Shown here: one piece after another, positions 15,617 through 25,171 of the stretch
Position numbering within the stretch: position 1 is the stretch's first letter
How the letters are laid out: the number at the start of each line of letters is the position of its first letter
Assembly: GCF_017833255.1 (NCBI RefSeq)
Contig: NZ_JAFIBU010000001.1
Location: forward strand, 4,256,001 to 4,320,000
Reading direction: 5' to 3'
From: Paenibacillus sp. PvR098
Lineage (GTDB): Bacteria > Bacillota > Bacilli > Paenibacillales > NBRC-103111
DNA length: 64,000 nucleotides
The notes under the pieces: model-generated
What the model was told of the DNA's origin: nothing
The model's database searches: none
Seen by the model: the letters and a program-made list of their open reading frames with translations, nothing else
Translations under genes and position numbers: made by a program

Positions 15617-15653
15617 AAGCCTCCGTACCCTGGTTAGGAAGCAACGGAGGCTT
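15617..15653. terminator. Bidirectional hairpin between larC2 and larC1
   Basis: AAGCCTCCGT (15617-15626) pairs with ACGGAGGCTT (15644-15653). The minus-strand exit has TTTCTTTAT, so it best ends the larB-larC1 transcript. Confidence 0.7.
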
Positions 15654-15687
15654 GGCAAGTATGGATGTAAGCAAGATCTTTTTCTTA

Positions 15688-16632
15688 TTATCCGTGAGTG
15701 CAGGAGGATTCGTGCCTTGGCTCGTGACAAAGTCCTCCTTGATGGTTGCGATGCTCATGGTGATGCTCATGCTCATGATCATGGAGATGCTCGTGGTCAT
15801 GATCATGTTTATGGTGATGGTGGTCCTCGTCGTAATGACTATGGTGATGGGGATGCTCATGGTGAACTGCTTCGTGATGAACATGCCATTTGTTCGCATA
15901 GGGGTCTGCTTTTCCTAGGACCGCGCGAAGCACATTTGGCTGCTCAGGCAAATCCCGGGTTCCCGCCCCGTAACCGATGGTTTCCACAATCATTGGCGGA
16001 AGGCCTTTGGCGAATTCATCCACTAGACCGGCTATGATACCGGCTCCGGTTGGAGTCGTCATTTCCAGAGAATATTCGGTATGGGCAATGGGAAGTCCTC
16101 TCATCATTTCGAGTGTGGCAGGAGCAGGCACAGGATAAATGCCATGGTCGCAATGCACAGTGCCCGAACCGAGCGGGACAGCGGAGGAAACGATTTTCTC
16201 GATATTCAGAGAATCGATAGCCAGCGCCACACCGATGACGTCAACGATGGAATCAATGGCACCGACTTCATGAAAGTGTACTCTTTCGATGGGTATATTG
16301 TGAATTTTGGCTTCAGCTATGCCGATTTTTTCAAAGATAGAGAGGCTAAGCTTGACCACCCGTTCGTTGAAGCCTGCATGATGAATCAGTTCCACAATTT
16401 CCGAGTAATGCCGATGGTGCTTCGGAGGAGTGTCCGGGTCCAACAGGACATCCAGCTTTAGCGCGGATATGCCGCGTTTGTTGACTCGCTTCCATTCCAG
16501 CGTGAACGGTTCGATCTGGATTTTGCGAAGCTCCTCTTCAATATAATGACGGTCGGCGCCTGCATCCACAAGCGCACCGAGTGTCATGTCCCCGCTAATG
16601 CCGGAGAAGCAGTCCAAATACAAAATTTTCAT
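15688..16632 (-). CDS. larC1: LarC1: N-terminal part of the nickel insertase with His-rich tail
   Basis: The 314-residue protein has the LarC start [20 protein letters not shown], the central [14 protein letters not shown] and [10 protein letters not shown] and the [10 protein letters not shown] block, then ends in a tail of about 70 residues that is very rich in His, Asp and Glu (for example [20 protein letters not shown]). A His-rich segment is common in LarC and probably holds nickel. In most LarC proteins the LarC2 domain would follow; here the frame ends and larC2 is encoded on the other strand. The ATG overlaps the stop of larB (ATGA), so the two are translationally coupled. Confidence 0.9.
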   Translation of the reverse strand: MKILYLDCFSGISGDMTLGALVDAGADRHYIEEELRKIQIEPFTLEWKRVNKRGISALKLDVLLDPDTPPKHHRHYSEIVELIHHAGFNERVVKLSLSIFEKIGIAEAKIHNIPIERVHFHEVGAIDSIVDVIGVALAIDSLNIEKIVSSAVPLGSGTVHCDHGIYPVPAPATLEMMRGLPIAHTEYSLEMTTPTGAGIIAGLVDEFAKGLPPMIVETIGYGAGTRDLPEQPNVLRAVLGKADPYANKWHVHHEAVHHEHPHHHSHYDEDHHHHKHDHDHEHLHDHEHEHHHEHRNHQGGLCHEPRHESSCTHG

Positions 16633-17429
16633 TCTTCATCCCTCTTTATCCGGTTGTGATGAATTAATGATGCATTATAACCGCCGCCGAAGCCATTATC
16701 GATGTTGACGACGGAGATGCCTGGTGCACAGGCGTTTAGCATGGACAGCAGCGCGGCCATGCCTTGAAAGCTTGCGCCGTAGCCAATGCTTGTTGGAACA
16801 GCAATGATGGGAACCGCAACAAGACCCCCTACCACGCTGGCAAGCGCGCCTTCCATGCCGGCTACTACGACGACGGCGCTAGCGCCTCGGATCAGCGGGA
16901 GCCTGCGGAATAAACGGTGGATGCCGGCGACGCCGACATCGTATACACGCTCTACGCGGCAGCCCATGCACTCGGCGGTAACTGCGGCTTCTTCGGCAAC
17001 AGGTACGTCGGATGTACCGGCGCACACGACGGCGATGTACCCGCACTTCACGTTAGCGGGACTATCGGGCCGCCATGAAATGGCCCGAGCTTCGTTATGA
17101 TACGTCGCTGCGGGTATGCGCTCCAGTATGAAAGCGGCTTTCTCCTCGCTCACACGCGTAGCAAGCACCCGGTCCGTGTTGGCCATGAGCCGCTCGAAGA
17201 TCGCGGCGATTTGCTCAGCCGATTTTCCCTCTCCAAAGATAACTTCGGGAAAGCCGGTTCTTGCCTCTCGCTTTAGGTCAAGCTGCGCATACCCTAGGGA
17301 GTCGTCCACAGACTGGGCTTCGGTTCCTGTTTTCTGGTATCCGGCAGCCTCCAGAAGTAAACGTTTGGCATCGGTAATATCGAGATCTCCTGACGCTACA
17401 AGCTTCAAAATCTGATCTGTATTCATCAT
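16629..17429 (-). CDS. larB: LarB: pyridinium-3,5-biscarboxylate mononucleotide synthase
   Basis: The 266-residue enzyme carboxylates and hydrolyses nicotinate adenine dinucleotide to start nickel-pincer cofactor synthesis. The N-terminal half is the LarB-specific region ([12 protein letters not shown] motif at about 59-70). The C-terminal half is a PurE-like fold with [45 protein letters not shown] and TSIGYGA. It is the first gene of larB-larC1. The sulfur-transferase gene larE and the racemase gene larA are not in the window. GGGAGG lies about 15 bases before the first ATG, rather far, so the exact start is less sure than the family. Confidence 0.92.
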   Translation of the reverse strand: MMNTDQILKLVASGDLDITDAKRLLLEAAGYQKTGTEAQSVDDSLGYAQLDLKREARTGFPEVIFGEGKSAEQIAAIFERLMANTDRVLATRVSEEKAAFILERIPAATYHNEARAISWRPDSPANVKCGYIAVVCAGTSDVPVAEEAAVTAECMGCRVERVYDVGVAGIHRLFRRLPLIRGASAVVVVAGMEGALASVVGGLVAVPIIAVPTSIGYGASFQGMAALLSMLNACAPGISVVNIDNGFGGGYNASLIHHNRIKRDEE

Positions 17430-17615
17430 GTCGGAAAAGGCTATCCTCCCTAATTAAACGCTTTCCCTAGTGTACCATATTTCCCCTTGAATGTAATTCA
17501 GAAGCGGGCGGATGGTTCCGAACAAACTTGCATTTTTCTTTTTCTGCGCTAATGATCGGTTTGTGGTATACTTTTCTTGATGATTCTTATTTCTTGTAGA
17601 AAGCAGGGAAGCATC

Positions 17616-18491
17616 ATGGCGACTCGACAGATAGAACGTAAACCCGATTGGCTCAAGATTAAGCTGGCTACCGGTGATAATTACAAGGAATTAAAAAATA
17701 TGATGCGCGGCAAGACTCTACATACCGTGTGTGAAGAGGCGAAGTGTCCGAATATTCACGAATGCTGGGCGAACCGGACGGCGACTTTCATGATTCTTGG
17801 AGATATTTGTACAAGGGCATGCCGATTCTGCGCGGTAAAGACAGGTCTGCCGACGGAGCTCGACCTTCAGGAGCCTGAGCGTGTGGCCGAGGCAGCGGAA
17901 CAAATGGGTCTGCGGCACGTAGTTGTCACATCTGTGGCACGGGACGATTTGGAGGACGGCGGGGCATCAATTTTCGCGGCAACAGTCCGCGCTTTGAAGG
18001 AGCGTCTGCCGCTCGCCGGCGTGGAAGTGCTGATTCCCGATTTTGAAGGGAATGAAGAAGCGCTGCGCAAAGTACTTGAGGCTAAACCGAACATTCTGAA
18101 CCACAATGTAGAGACAGTGGAGCGTCTGTCCGATAAGGTGCGGGCCAAGGCCAAGTACCGCCGTTCGATTGAGCTCCTGGAGCGCTCCAAGCGAATCGCA
18201 CCAACCATTCCGACGAAATCGAGCATCATGCTGGGTGTAGGGGAAGAGTGGGGAGAGATTCTGCAAACGATGGATGACTTGCGGGCGGTGGACTGTAATA
18301 TTATGACGATTGGCCAATATCTGCAGCCCAGTATGAATCATTTGCCGGTCATGCAATATTACACGCCTGAGCAGTTTGCCGAGCTAAAGCAGGAAGGGAT
18401 GAAGCGCGGCTTCAGCCATGTGGAATCCGGTCCGCTCGTGCGCAGTTCATACCATGCGCATGACCAAGTGAAATCGGCGCAGCAGTCGTAA
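17616..18491 (+). CDS. lipA: Lipoyl synthase
   Basis: This 291-residue radical-SAM enzyme inserts two sulfur atoms into octanoyl-protein to make the lipoyl cofactor. Both iron-sulfur motifs are present: the auxiliary cluster C39-x4-C44-x5-C50 ([12 protein letters not shown]) and the radical-SAM C65-x3-C69-x2-C72 (CTRACRFC). Other family blocks are [32 protein letters not shown] and TIGQYLQPS. The conserved Ser near the end lies in [13 protein letters not shown] 17616 is preferred to a TTG at 17577 because CAGGGA lies seven bases upstream. yutD follows by 21 bp, the order seen in Bacillus. Confidence 0.97.
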   Translation: MATRQIERKPDWLKIKLATGDNYKELKNMMRGKTLHTVCEEAKCPNIHECWANRTATFMILGDICTRACRFCAVKTGLPTELDLQEPERVAEAAEQMGLRHVVVTSVARDDLEDGGASIFAATVRALKERLPLAGVEVLIPDFEGNEEALRKVLEAKPNILNHNVETVERLSDKVRAKAKYRRSIELLERSKRIAPTIPTKSSIMLGVGEEWGEILQTMDDLRAVDCNIMTIGQYLQPSMNHLPVMQYYTPEQFAELKQEGMKRGFSHVESGPLVRSSYHAHDQVKSAQQS

Positions 18492-18512
18492 GATCGTGAG
18501 GAGGCAGAGAAC

Positions 18513-19235
18513 GTGATTCATATATCGGGCAAAACCTATGAAGTGATTGTCGATCATAAGAATGGCTGGCGTTTTGAAGCGTTCCGAGACCGGTACAGCG
18601 AAGTGCTGGAGCGATACGATTATATTGTCGGGGATTGGGGCTACAGCCAGCTCCGGCTCCGCGGTTTTTTTAAGGATAACCATCCCAAGGGAGCCAAAGA
18701 TACGGTCATCTCGACGCTGCCTGACTATTTGAATGAGTACTGTAATTTCGGCTGCGCTTATTTTATTATTGAGAAAGTAGCGAATAAGCAGCCTCACGGC
18801 AAGCCCGGCGAATCGATTCCGGAAAGTGGAATTTGGCAGGATGGGGAGCCGGAGGAGCCGGAAGACTCGGAGCAGCTCGATGCGGACAAACAGCAGGATC
18901 AAGAACAGCAGCCGGTTGGACAAGCTTCTGACCAAGCGAAAGCTACGGCTGAGGCGCAGCAGTGGGAACCGAACCGCCGGCAGCAGCATCCGAACGGCAA
19001 AGGGCAGCATCAATCTCGCGGCTCAAGGTCCGGGTCATCCCAGCGTAACCACGATGGCAAGCAGGGTGGAACATCCCGTGGACAAGCGCAATCGCAACAA
19101 GGCCAGACATCGCAGCAGCAAGGGGAATTCAATCCGAAGGCGGCTCATTCGCATAAGCAGGGCAGAGGCTCTAAGCACCTAGGCTCGAATCATCAACAGA
19201 AGCCCAAAACAGAATCTTCCCGTGTGGAAGCATAA
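18513..19235 (+). CDS. yutD: YutD-family protein with long Gln-rich tail
   Basis: Residues 1-90 are the YutD (DUF1027) domain: GKTYEVIVDHKNGWRFEAF, RYDYIVGDWGYSQLRLRGFF and LNEYCNFGCAYFIIEK. Its function is not established, but the gene lies after lipA in many Bacillota. Residues 91-240 form a low-complexity tail rich in Gln, Ser, Gly, His and Lys that has no match to a fold; in B. subtilis YutD is only about 100 residues, so the tail more than doubles the protein. The start is GTG 18513 behind GAGGAGG. A strong terminator follows. Confidence 0.88.
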   Translation: MIHISGKTYEVIVDHKNGWRFEAFRDRYSEVLERYDYIVGDWGYSQLRLRGFFKDNHPKGAKDTVISTLPDYLNEYCNFGCAYFIIEKVANKQPHGKPGESIPESGIWQDGEPEEPEDSEQLDADKQQDQEQQPVGQASDQAKATAEAQQWEPNRRQQHPNGKGQHQSRGSRSGSSQRNHDGKQGGTSRGQAQSQQGQTSQQQGEFNPKAAHSHKQGRGSKHLGSNHQQKPKTESSRVEA

Positions 19236-19237
19236 GT

Positions 19238-19274
19238 GAAGCCCCGCACTCCATAGGAGACGGGGCTTCTTCTT
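19238..19274 (+). terminator. Terminator of lipA-yutD
   Basis: GAAGCCCCG (19238-19246) pairs with CGGGGCTTC (19261-19269), followed by TTCTT. Confidence 0.7.
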
Positions 19275-19297
19275 GGTTGTTCTCAGGAGCCTGAGGT

Positions 19298-20224
19298 TTA
19301 CTTCGGTTTGGTTACTGGAATCCCGTTGTTCGTATACTCCTCCAGAGTAATGTCCTGTTTGGCAATCTCTTTGGCCGCGTTCTTACCTACATACCTCAGA
19401 TGCCATGGCTCGTACTGGTAGCCGGTAATCGATTGTTTTCCCTTTGGATAGCGAATAATGAAGCCATACTCCGACGCGTGTTCTTCCAGCCATTTGGCTT
19501 CCTTTGTGGCTGCGAAGCAATCCTGGGCGGGGCATTTGCCGTTGCTTCCGGTTACATCGATCGCTAGGCCCGTTTCGTGCTCGCTGTGTCCAGGCTTGGC
19601 GCTGTACTTGTTCGCTGCTGCTTCTCCATCCCGTTGGACGTAGTTGTTATACAGCGATCTTTGTATCGCATGGGATCGGTAGCCCGAAACGCCGGCTAGC
19701 GACAGGCCGTCTTTCTCGGCAGCCTCGAACAGCTCCTCCAGAGCGGTCGCGGCTTCCTGACGGATGGTGCGCTTCTCGGACTTTTCCTTAAAGATGAAAG
19801 GGACGTTCGGCTCGACCAGATCCTTAGGTTTATAATTTTCGGGAAGCTTGTTCGATTTATTCACAAGAACGGCGATGTCTGCCGGGTTGGCAACGACCTG
19901 GATTGCAGGCTCTTTACCTTCTGCACCTGACGAACCGCTTGTAGATGATTTTGTTTGCTCTTGAGGTGCGGCAGGAAAATTAGATGCTCCCCCTTGGTCG
20001 ACCGGCGGTTTAGCCGACGGTTGGGACGGTGATGTGACGGGCGAGTCGTCCAGCTGCTCTGTTGGTTGCTCGGCAGGAGTCTGTGTAACGGGAGTGCGGC
20101 TATCTTCTCCTTGTCCGGCCGAAGAAATACTTCCACAGCCCGCAGCGGTCAGAACAACACAGGTCAACAGTAAAGCCACAGCGGGGGTAAAACGTAAATT
20201 CAATAGAAACAGATCCTTTCTCAA
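19298..20224 (-). CDS. Lipoprotein D-alanyl-D-alanine carboxypeptidase, VanY family
   Basis: The 308-residue protein is a lipoprotein (lipobox LTAAGC, Cys30) with a Pro/Ser/Gln-rich linker to about residue 100 and a VanY-type zinc peptidase domain. The metal motif is SEHETGLAIDV, and the catalytic/metal EPWHLRYVG follows, with GVSGYRSHAIQ before them. These enzymes trim the terminal D-Ala of peptidoglycan stem peptides; YodJ in B. subtilis is similar. It works on the outer face of the membrane. No van-type resistance genes are nearby, so this is a housekeeping wall enzyme. Confidence 0.88.
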   Translation of the reverse strand: MRKDLFLLNLRFTPAVALLLTCVVLTAAGCGSISSAGQGEDSRTPVTQTPAEQPTEQLDDSPVTSPSQPSAKPPVDQGGASNFPAAPQEQTKSSTSGSSGAEGKEPAIQVVANPADIAVLVNKSNKLPENYKPKDLVEPNVPFIFKEKSEKRTIRQEAATALEELFEAAEKDGLSLAGVSGYRSHAIQRSLYNNYVQRDGEAAANKYSAKPGHSEHETGLAIDVTGSNGKCPAQDCFAATKEAKWLEEHASEYGFIIRYPKGKQSITGYQYEPWHLRYVGKNAAKEIAKQDITLEEYTNNGIPVTKPK

Positions 20225-20326
20225 AATGGCTTCTAAGGTGAGTGTGCACAGTACTTTCTATGTTGTTTGACGAGTGGAAGCCGTGAAAAGTTGCTTTTTT
20301 GTGAGATCTACAACAGCTAATACGGA

Positions 20327-20761
20327 TTACAGCCGGTCGTAGTCCGCCCGCCAATGACGGATTGCCTTCTTGATATCGTCAGGCTTCATGCTTTCTTCGA
20401 CGGCTTTGCGGCACAGATCAGGATACTCTTCATCGCCTGCAAAACGGAGGGCAATGATCTGCTTGAGTGTCAGTTTCGGATCGATCGGCTTTCCTGTCAG
20501 AATGTAGTGACGGAGCTGCTCTTCGGCCCGAATCGCACGGTCCTGCGCTTTAAGCGCGTATCCTCTGACCTTAATGAAAAGCAACAGCAGAGCTGCGGAG
20601 ATCCCAAGGAGAAGCCACGATGCCCCTGCATCCTCCCCACCGGACAAAGCGCCAAACAGGCTAATTCCTGAACCAATCAGCACAAGCATGGTCAGCAAGG
20701 ACAAGCCGTAATGATATAGCGGATCCAATTTTCGATGATTGCCGTAATTTTGTTGATCCAT
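20327..20761 (-). CDS. DUF6526-family membrane protein
   Basis: The 144-residue protein has two N-terminal membrane helices (about 18-38 and 46-64) and a C-terminal soluble helical domain with RAIRAEEQLRHY, LTLKQIIALRFA and FAGDEEYPDLCRKAV, the signature of the DUF6526 family. No activity is known. An 8-bp inverted repeat (CGTTGTCC at 20802-20809 and GGACAACG at 20817-20824) lies 41 bp upstream and may be an operator. The ribosome site GAGGGG is well placed. Confidence 0.75.
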   Translation of the reverse strand: MDQQNYGNHRKLDPLYHYGLSLLTMLVLIGSGISLFGALSGGEDAGASWLLLGISAALLLLFIKVRGYALKAQDRAIRAEEQLRHYILTGKPIDPKLTLKQIIALRFAGDEEYPDLCRKAVEESMKPDDIKKAIRHWRADYDRL

Positions 20762-20963
20762 GGTAACCCCTCCTCATATATATCGGGTTGTACAATCACA
20801 CCGTTGTCCGATTTCAGGACAACGAAGCATTAACCCCTTGCTTACATCATGTTTCATTGTACTGCTACCGCCGGTCAAATTCCATCTGTAATATTTGCGC
20901 TGCCCTTCCTAGTATCGTAAAGTGGTAAGAGTGGATACTATTGTAACGGGGGTTGTGATATCC

Positions 20964-21683
20964 ATGGAATCACCGGATGAGTTAACCGATTATACGCACC
21001 GACTAACATCCCTGCTGCGTGTTCATGCGAATCCTGAGCAAGCGGGGCCTATGCAGGCTTATATGCGGGATCAGTTTGAATTCCTGGGGATTAGAGCGCC
21101 TGAAAGGGATGCAGTGGTCCGTCAGTACCTCAAAGAGAACGGGGTACCGAAGGGAGAAGCATTGCAAACCGTTGTCCGTGAGCTCTGGCAGCAGCCGGAG
21201 CGCGAGTATCAGTATGCGGCGTTGACGCTTCTCGAGAAATATCGCAAGGATGCAGAGCCTTCACATATTGGGCTGCTGGAGAAGCTGGTGTCGTCCAAAT
21301 CGTGGTGGGACACGGTTGATCTTCTGGCAGGACGGCTCGTCGGCGATTTGTTTGCGCGATACCCCGAGCTTATTCCCGGGTACATAGAGCGATGGATGGC
21401 ATCGGACTCCATATGGCTGAATCGGACAGCGATTTTATTTCAACTTCATTATAAAGCGAGAACGGATACTGTCCTGTTGTTTGACTTGATCCTCCGGTTG
21501 TCCCATTCCAAGGAATTTTTCATTCAAAAAGCGATTGGATGGGCACTGCGGGAATATTCCAAAACCGATGAAACGTTGGTCCGGCAGTTCGTAGCCGACA
21601 ACACGCTTGCACCGCTCAGCGTCCGTGAGGCGCTTAAATATGCGGAACGGATCCGGAACAACAGCGTCAATGAACAATCGTAA
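20964..21683 (+). CDS. AlkD-type DNA alkylation repair (HEAT-repeat glycosylase) protein
   Basis: The 239-residue protein consists of HEAT-like helical repeats and has the AlkD family markers: FLGIRAPERDAVVRQYL, REYQYAALTLLEKY, the active-site element SKSWWDTVDLLA, and IGWALREYSKT near the end. AlkD enzymes remove 3-methyl- and 7-methyl-purines from DNA. A start at ATG 20964 gives GGGGG eleven bases upstream; GTG 20922 is possible but has no site. The nitroreductase gene follows 17 bp behind on the same strand, possibly one operon. Confidence 0.85.
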   Translation: MESPDELTDYTHRLTSLLRVHANPEQAGPMQAYMRDQFEFLGIRAPERDAVVRQYLKENGVPKGEALQTVVRELWQQPEREYQYAALTLLEKYRKDAEPSHIGLLEKLVSSKSWWDTVDLLAGRLVGDLFARYPELIPGYIERWMASDSIWLNRTAILFQLHYKARTDTVLLFDLILRLSHSKEFFIQKAIGWALREYSKTDETLVRQFVADNTLAPLSVREALKYAERIRNNSVNEQS

Positions 21684-21700
21684 CGAAAGAGGGGATTATC

Positions 21701-22465
21701 ATGAACGAAACCATTGAGATGATAATGAAGCACCGCTCGATCCGCAAATTTAAGAAGGACCCGGTGTCCAAAGACCAGCTTGTCACCATTGTCCGCGCAG
21801 CCCAGATGGCATCCACATCCAGCAATGTGCAGGCGTACAGCGTCATCCACGTATCCGACCGCGGGAAAAGAAGCCAGCTGGCTGCACTAGCCGGTGATCA
21901 AGCATATGTTGAGGAATGTCCTGTTTTTTTGGTATGGTGCGCGGATTTGTACCGGCTCAAAACCACTTGCGGGTTTGATGAGGGCGACGGATACATTGGC
22001 ACGACGGAGAATTTGATCGTTGCCGTGACAGACGTGGCTTTGGCCGCTCAGAATGCAGCCGTAGCCGCAGAATCCATGGGCCTTGGAGTCGTCTACATCG
22101 GGGGAATCCGAAACAATAGTAAAGCCGTATCCGTTTTGCTTCAGCTGCCGGAGTACGTGATCCCGGTGTATGGGATGTGTATCGGCTACCCGGATCAATC
22201 TCCAGCCATTAGGCCAAGATTGCCGTATGAAGCGGTTCTGCATGAGGATGTTTACTCAGAGGATCACTATAAATCGTCGATTCAAGCCTACGATGCCGTG
22301 ATGAAGCAATACATGCTCGATCGAACGGACGGTAAACGGGATACGAACTGGACGCAGGCCATGCAAGCAAAGCTTGGAGCGCCGGCTCGCATGCATATGA
22401 AGGATTTCCTGAGTTCGCAGCGATTCTGGGATGATGAGAAGGCATCTGCCGGTAAAGATGAGTAA
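21701..22465 (+). CDS. NADPH-dependent flavin oxidoreductase, NfsA/YcnD family
   Basis: The 254-residue protein matches the oxygen-insensitive NAD(P)H nitro/flavin reductases: it begins with MMKHRSIRKFKK (FMN phosphate binding), has ASTSSNVQAYSV, ENLIVAVTDVALAAQNAAVAAESMGLGVVYIGGIRNN and YGMCIGYPDQSP, and ends in the extended C-terminal arm. It is a dimeric FMN enzyme that reduces nitroaromatics, quinones or free flavin. AGAGGGG lies seven bases before the ATG. It is probably co-transcribed with the alkD-type gene. Confidence 0.9.
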   Translation: MNETIEMIMKHRSIRKFKKDPVSKDQLVTIVRAAQMASTSSNVQAYSVIHVSDRGKRSQLAALAGDQAYVEECPVFLVWCADLYRLKTTCGFDEGDGYIGTTENLIVAVTDVALAAQNAAVAAESMGLGVVYIGGIRNNSKAVSVLLQLPEYVIPVYGMCIGYPDQSPAIRPRLPYEAVLHEDVYSEDHYKSSIQAYDAVMKQYMLDRTDGKRDTNWTQAMQAKLGAPARMHMKDFLSSQRFWDDEKASAGKDE

Positions 22466-22498
22466 GCGTGCTCAAGCTCGATACTTCACCAACCCCGC

Positions 22499-22527
22499 TT
22501 ACTTTCTTCCTGCAAATCCGTTATAAT
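22499..22527 (+). promoter_or_regulatory. Promoter of queF
   Basis: TTACTT and TATAAT (22522-22527) are 17 bp apart. No preQ1-type aptamer sequence is seen between this promoter and the gene. Confidence 0.5.
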
Positions 22528-22562
22528 ACTAGATTAGCAAGCATGAAAGGAGCTATTACCCT

Positions 22563-23057
22563 ATGGCGGGAAGAAAAGAGGACGAGCTCGATTTGACGCT
22601 GCTCGGCAACCAGCAAACCCGATACCCGATGAACTACGCGCCGGAGATGCTCGAATCGTTCGATAACAAGCATCCGTATCGCGACTATTTTGTCAAATTT
22701 AATTGTCCCGAATTCACGAGCCTGTGCCCGATTACCGGACAGCCGGATTTCGCTACCATTTATATCAGCTATATTCCGGATCAGAAGATGGTAGAAAGCA
22801 AATCGCTCAAGCTGTATTTGTTCAGCTTCCGCAATCACGGCGACTTCCACGAGGACTGCATGAACATCATCATGAACGACCTCATTAAGCTGATGGAACC
22901 CAAGTATATCGAAGTGTGGGGCAAGTTCACCCCGCGCGGCGGCATCTCCATCGATCCTTACTGCAACCACGGTCGTCCGGGAACAAAGTATGAGCAAATG
23001 GCGGAACACCGCTTGTTGAACCATGACTTGTATCCGGAAAAGGTAGACAACCGATAA
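22563..23057 (+). CDS. queF: NADPH-dependent 7-cyano-7-deazaguanine reductase
   Basis: The 164-residue enzyme reduces preQ0 to preQ1 in queuosine synthesis. The family motif [16 protein letters not shown] is present, the nucleophile Cys55 in TSLCPITGQ and the nearby Asp62 in PDFA are in place, and the QueF loop FHEDCMNII follows. This is the short, unimodular Bacillus-type form. ATG 22563 follows AAAGGAG. The other preQ0 genes are not in the window, so queF stands alone here with its own promoter and terminator. Confidence 0.96.
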   Translation: MAGRKEDELDLTLLGNQQTRYPMNYAPEMLESFDNKHPYRDYFVKFNCPEFTSLCPITGQPDFATIYISYIPDQKMVESKSLKLYLFSFRNHGDFHEDCMNIIMNDLIKLMEPKYIEVWGKFTPRGGISIDPYCNHGRPGTKYEQMAEHRLLNHDLYPEKVDNR

Positions 23058-23150
23058 GTGGGTATAAGGAACACGTATAAGGATGTTTTTATCGGTGGAT
23101 CAGGCTCTCTATGCTTATTAATAATACCGAATCTAACGCGATATCATAAG

Positions 23151-23187
23151 CCGTGAGCCCGTCTTTGACGGGTTTCGCGGTTTTTTT
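23151..23187 (+). terminator. Terminator of queF
   Basis: CCGTGAGCCCGTC pairs with GACGGGTTTCGCGG around TTT and is followed by seven T residues. Confidence 0.85.
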
Positions 23188-23315
23188 AATATAAATTATG
23201 GTTGTGGGTCTGTTTGATCGATAAATGAAATGTAATACATTAATTAAAGTATTTTCTAAAGAATCATATTGTGGTATATTTTGGATGTTGAGTTATTATT
23301 AAGGAGTGTGTGTTA

Positions 23316-24017
23316 GTGAAAATATCAAAATTGACATGTGTCTTATTCATGCTATCTCTTTTGTTTTCATCTGTTTCTATTGCACATTCTGGTAGAACTG
23401 ACTCCAGTGGGGGGCATAATTGCTCAGCAAAGTCCATTTCCAAAGGGTTATGTTCAGGTTATCACTATCATAATGGTGGTTCCTCGTCATCTAGTGGGAA
23501 ATCATCTTCATCTACATCTACTTCGTCTTCGTATGATAAACCCTATTCTTCCCCTTCTTATACCACACCAATAGAAGTGATACCTGAAGGTTATGTAAAA
23601 GCTGCAATTCCATCTTTTAGTGTTGTGGTAAATGGGCAAAGTGTATCCAATTCTCTTACGAGGTATCCGGTTATTGAGTATAAAGATATTACCTATTTCC
23701 CAATGACTTGGAATTATACTCAAGCACTGGGCATTGAAACTAAATGGGACAACGAAATAGGTTTTGTCATTAGGAAAACTGACAATAAAGCTGCTGATTT
23801 GGTGCTAGACTATGGTTCTACCTCTTCAAAGCTTGATGCAAAAGGGCCTGATTTCAATGTGTTTGTGAATGATGTTTGGATTGATAATTCTAAGGAACAG
23901 TACCCTATTTTAGTGTTGAATGATGTCACATATTTCCCTATGACATGGTATTATGCAGTAGATGAACTGGGGCTTACAATTAAATTTGAAAACAATACTT
24001 TCTATATTTCCAAATAA
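23316..24017 (+). CDS. Secreted YHYH-domain protein with two repeated modules
   Basis: The 233-residue protein has a signal peptide (residues 1-24), then the SGRTDSSGGHNC...YHYHNG block of the YHYH domain, a Ser/Thr-rich linker and two copies of a roughly 65-residue module. Both copies carry F-V-NG, YP, D-TYFPMTW-Y and LG, like copper-amine-oxidase-N-type stalk domains that anchor proteins in the envelope. The gene is clearly more AT-rich than the flanks and lies next to a dead IS element, which suggests recent transfer. GTG 23316 is chosen as AAGGAG ends nine bases before it. No enzymatic function can be assigned. Confidence 0.7.
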   Translation: MKISKLTCVLFMLSLLFSSVSIAHSGRTDSSGGHNCSAKSISKGLCSGYHYHNGGSSSSSGKSSSSTSTSSSYDKPYSSPSYTTPIEVIPEGYVKAAIPSFSVVVNGQSVSNSLTRYPVIEYKDITYFPMTWNYTQALGIETKWDNEIGFVIRKTDNKAADLVLDYGSTSSKLDAKGPDFNVFVNDVWIDNSKEQYPILVLNDVTYFPMTWYYAVDELGLTIKFENNTFYISK

Positions 24018-24077
24018 ATTGCTGCGAAATTTCTGTATATCTAACACAAAACATTAAATCTTAAATAGCGCACGGCA

Positions 24078-25171
24078 ATGATGATAGAATATAAAGGCGT
24101 GCATGACGTTAACAAAACGCTGTTTGCCACCATTGAAGAAGCTGAAAAACAAGATGAACGAGCACATGGCAGCCAGGACCTCTGCGAACTAGGCGAATCT
24201 TCGAAGATGACTAGTGATAAGCTAGAGCTCGCCGTCAAGCAACTGGAAGAAAGACTGCAGGAAAAACCAAAGGACAAGCCGCTGAAGAGGGCCTTGCGCA
24301 TACTACGAAAAGACCTCCTTCCTCGCCTTCAAAAGTATGAAACGCATGAAGAAATTTTAGGGAACCGGAACAGCTACAGTAAGACCGACAAAGACGCCAC
24401 GTTTATGCGGATGAAAGAAGATCACATGCGAAACGGTCAGCTCAAACCGGGTTACAATGGGCAGATCGGTACGGAAAACCAATTCATCCTCGGCTACACG
24501 GTACACCAGCGGCCTACAGATACGCGCTGTCTCATCCCACATCTCGAAAAAGTAAAAACGCTGCTGCCGGGCACCGTCATCGCCGACGCAGGATACGGCG
24601 GCGAAGAGAACTGCGACTATTGCGAGCACAATAAGGTCGAAGCTATTGTCAAATACAGCACCTATCACCGTGAAAAAAGCAAGGCATGGCAAAAGGACAT
24701 TAGCAAAATCGACAACTGGACCTATAACACCGAACAAGATACGTGGACATGCGCGGCTGGGCAACCCCTCATTTTCCGGAGAGTAAGCAAAGAGAAAACG
24801 GAAAGTGGCTACGAAATCGAGTACCGTCATTACCGGAGTGAAAGTTGTGAAGGATGTCCGCTGAAACCGCATTGTACAAAAGCCCAGGGTAATCGCGAAG
24901 TCAAAATAAGCATGAAGTATTGCGATTAAAGAATCAGGCACGTGAAAAACTCAGTAGCGAAGGAGGCTACGCGCTAGCAGTTCGACGTATGATCGAACCG
25001 GAGCCTGTATTTGGTGACATGAAGAACAACCGCGGATTCAAAAGATTCCTGCTTCGAGGCTTACCCAAAGTAAGTCTGGAGGTCGGGTGGCTTTCGCTTG
25101 CCCATAACCTGCTGAAGAAAGCGGCAGTAGACGCAAAAAGCAAAGGAGTTAAGCACATGCAAGCTGCTTAA
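24078..25171 (+). pseudogene. IS1182-family transposase, truncated and frameshifted
   Basis: Two reading frames form one broken transposase. The first (24078-24929) has LKPGYNGQIGTENQFILGY and VIADAGYGGEENCDYC, and a Cys-rich CEGCPLKPHC block, all typical of IS1182-type DDE transposases. The second (24920-25171) continues with LKNQAREKLSSEGG, then RRMIEPEPVFGDMKNNRGFKRF, which carries the final acidic residue, and LAHNLLKK. A -1 shift at the tract TATTGCGATT separates them. About 150 N-terminal residues, with the first catalytic Asp, are missing, so the element is dead. It cannot move unless helped. Confidence 0.85.

Noticed and set aside
15710..15900. Repetitive ATG-CTC/CAT-like tract resembling a simple repeat or CRISPR-like array
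   Set aside because: It encodes the His-rich tail of LarC1 on the minus strand; the repeats are irregular codon repeats without spacers.
22466..22562. preQ1 riboswitch before queF
   Set aside because: The conserved aptamer core is absent; only a plain promoter is seen.
24920..25171. Separate small transposase-like gene
   Set aside because: It is the continuation of the frameshifted IS1182-type transposase, not an independent gene.
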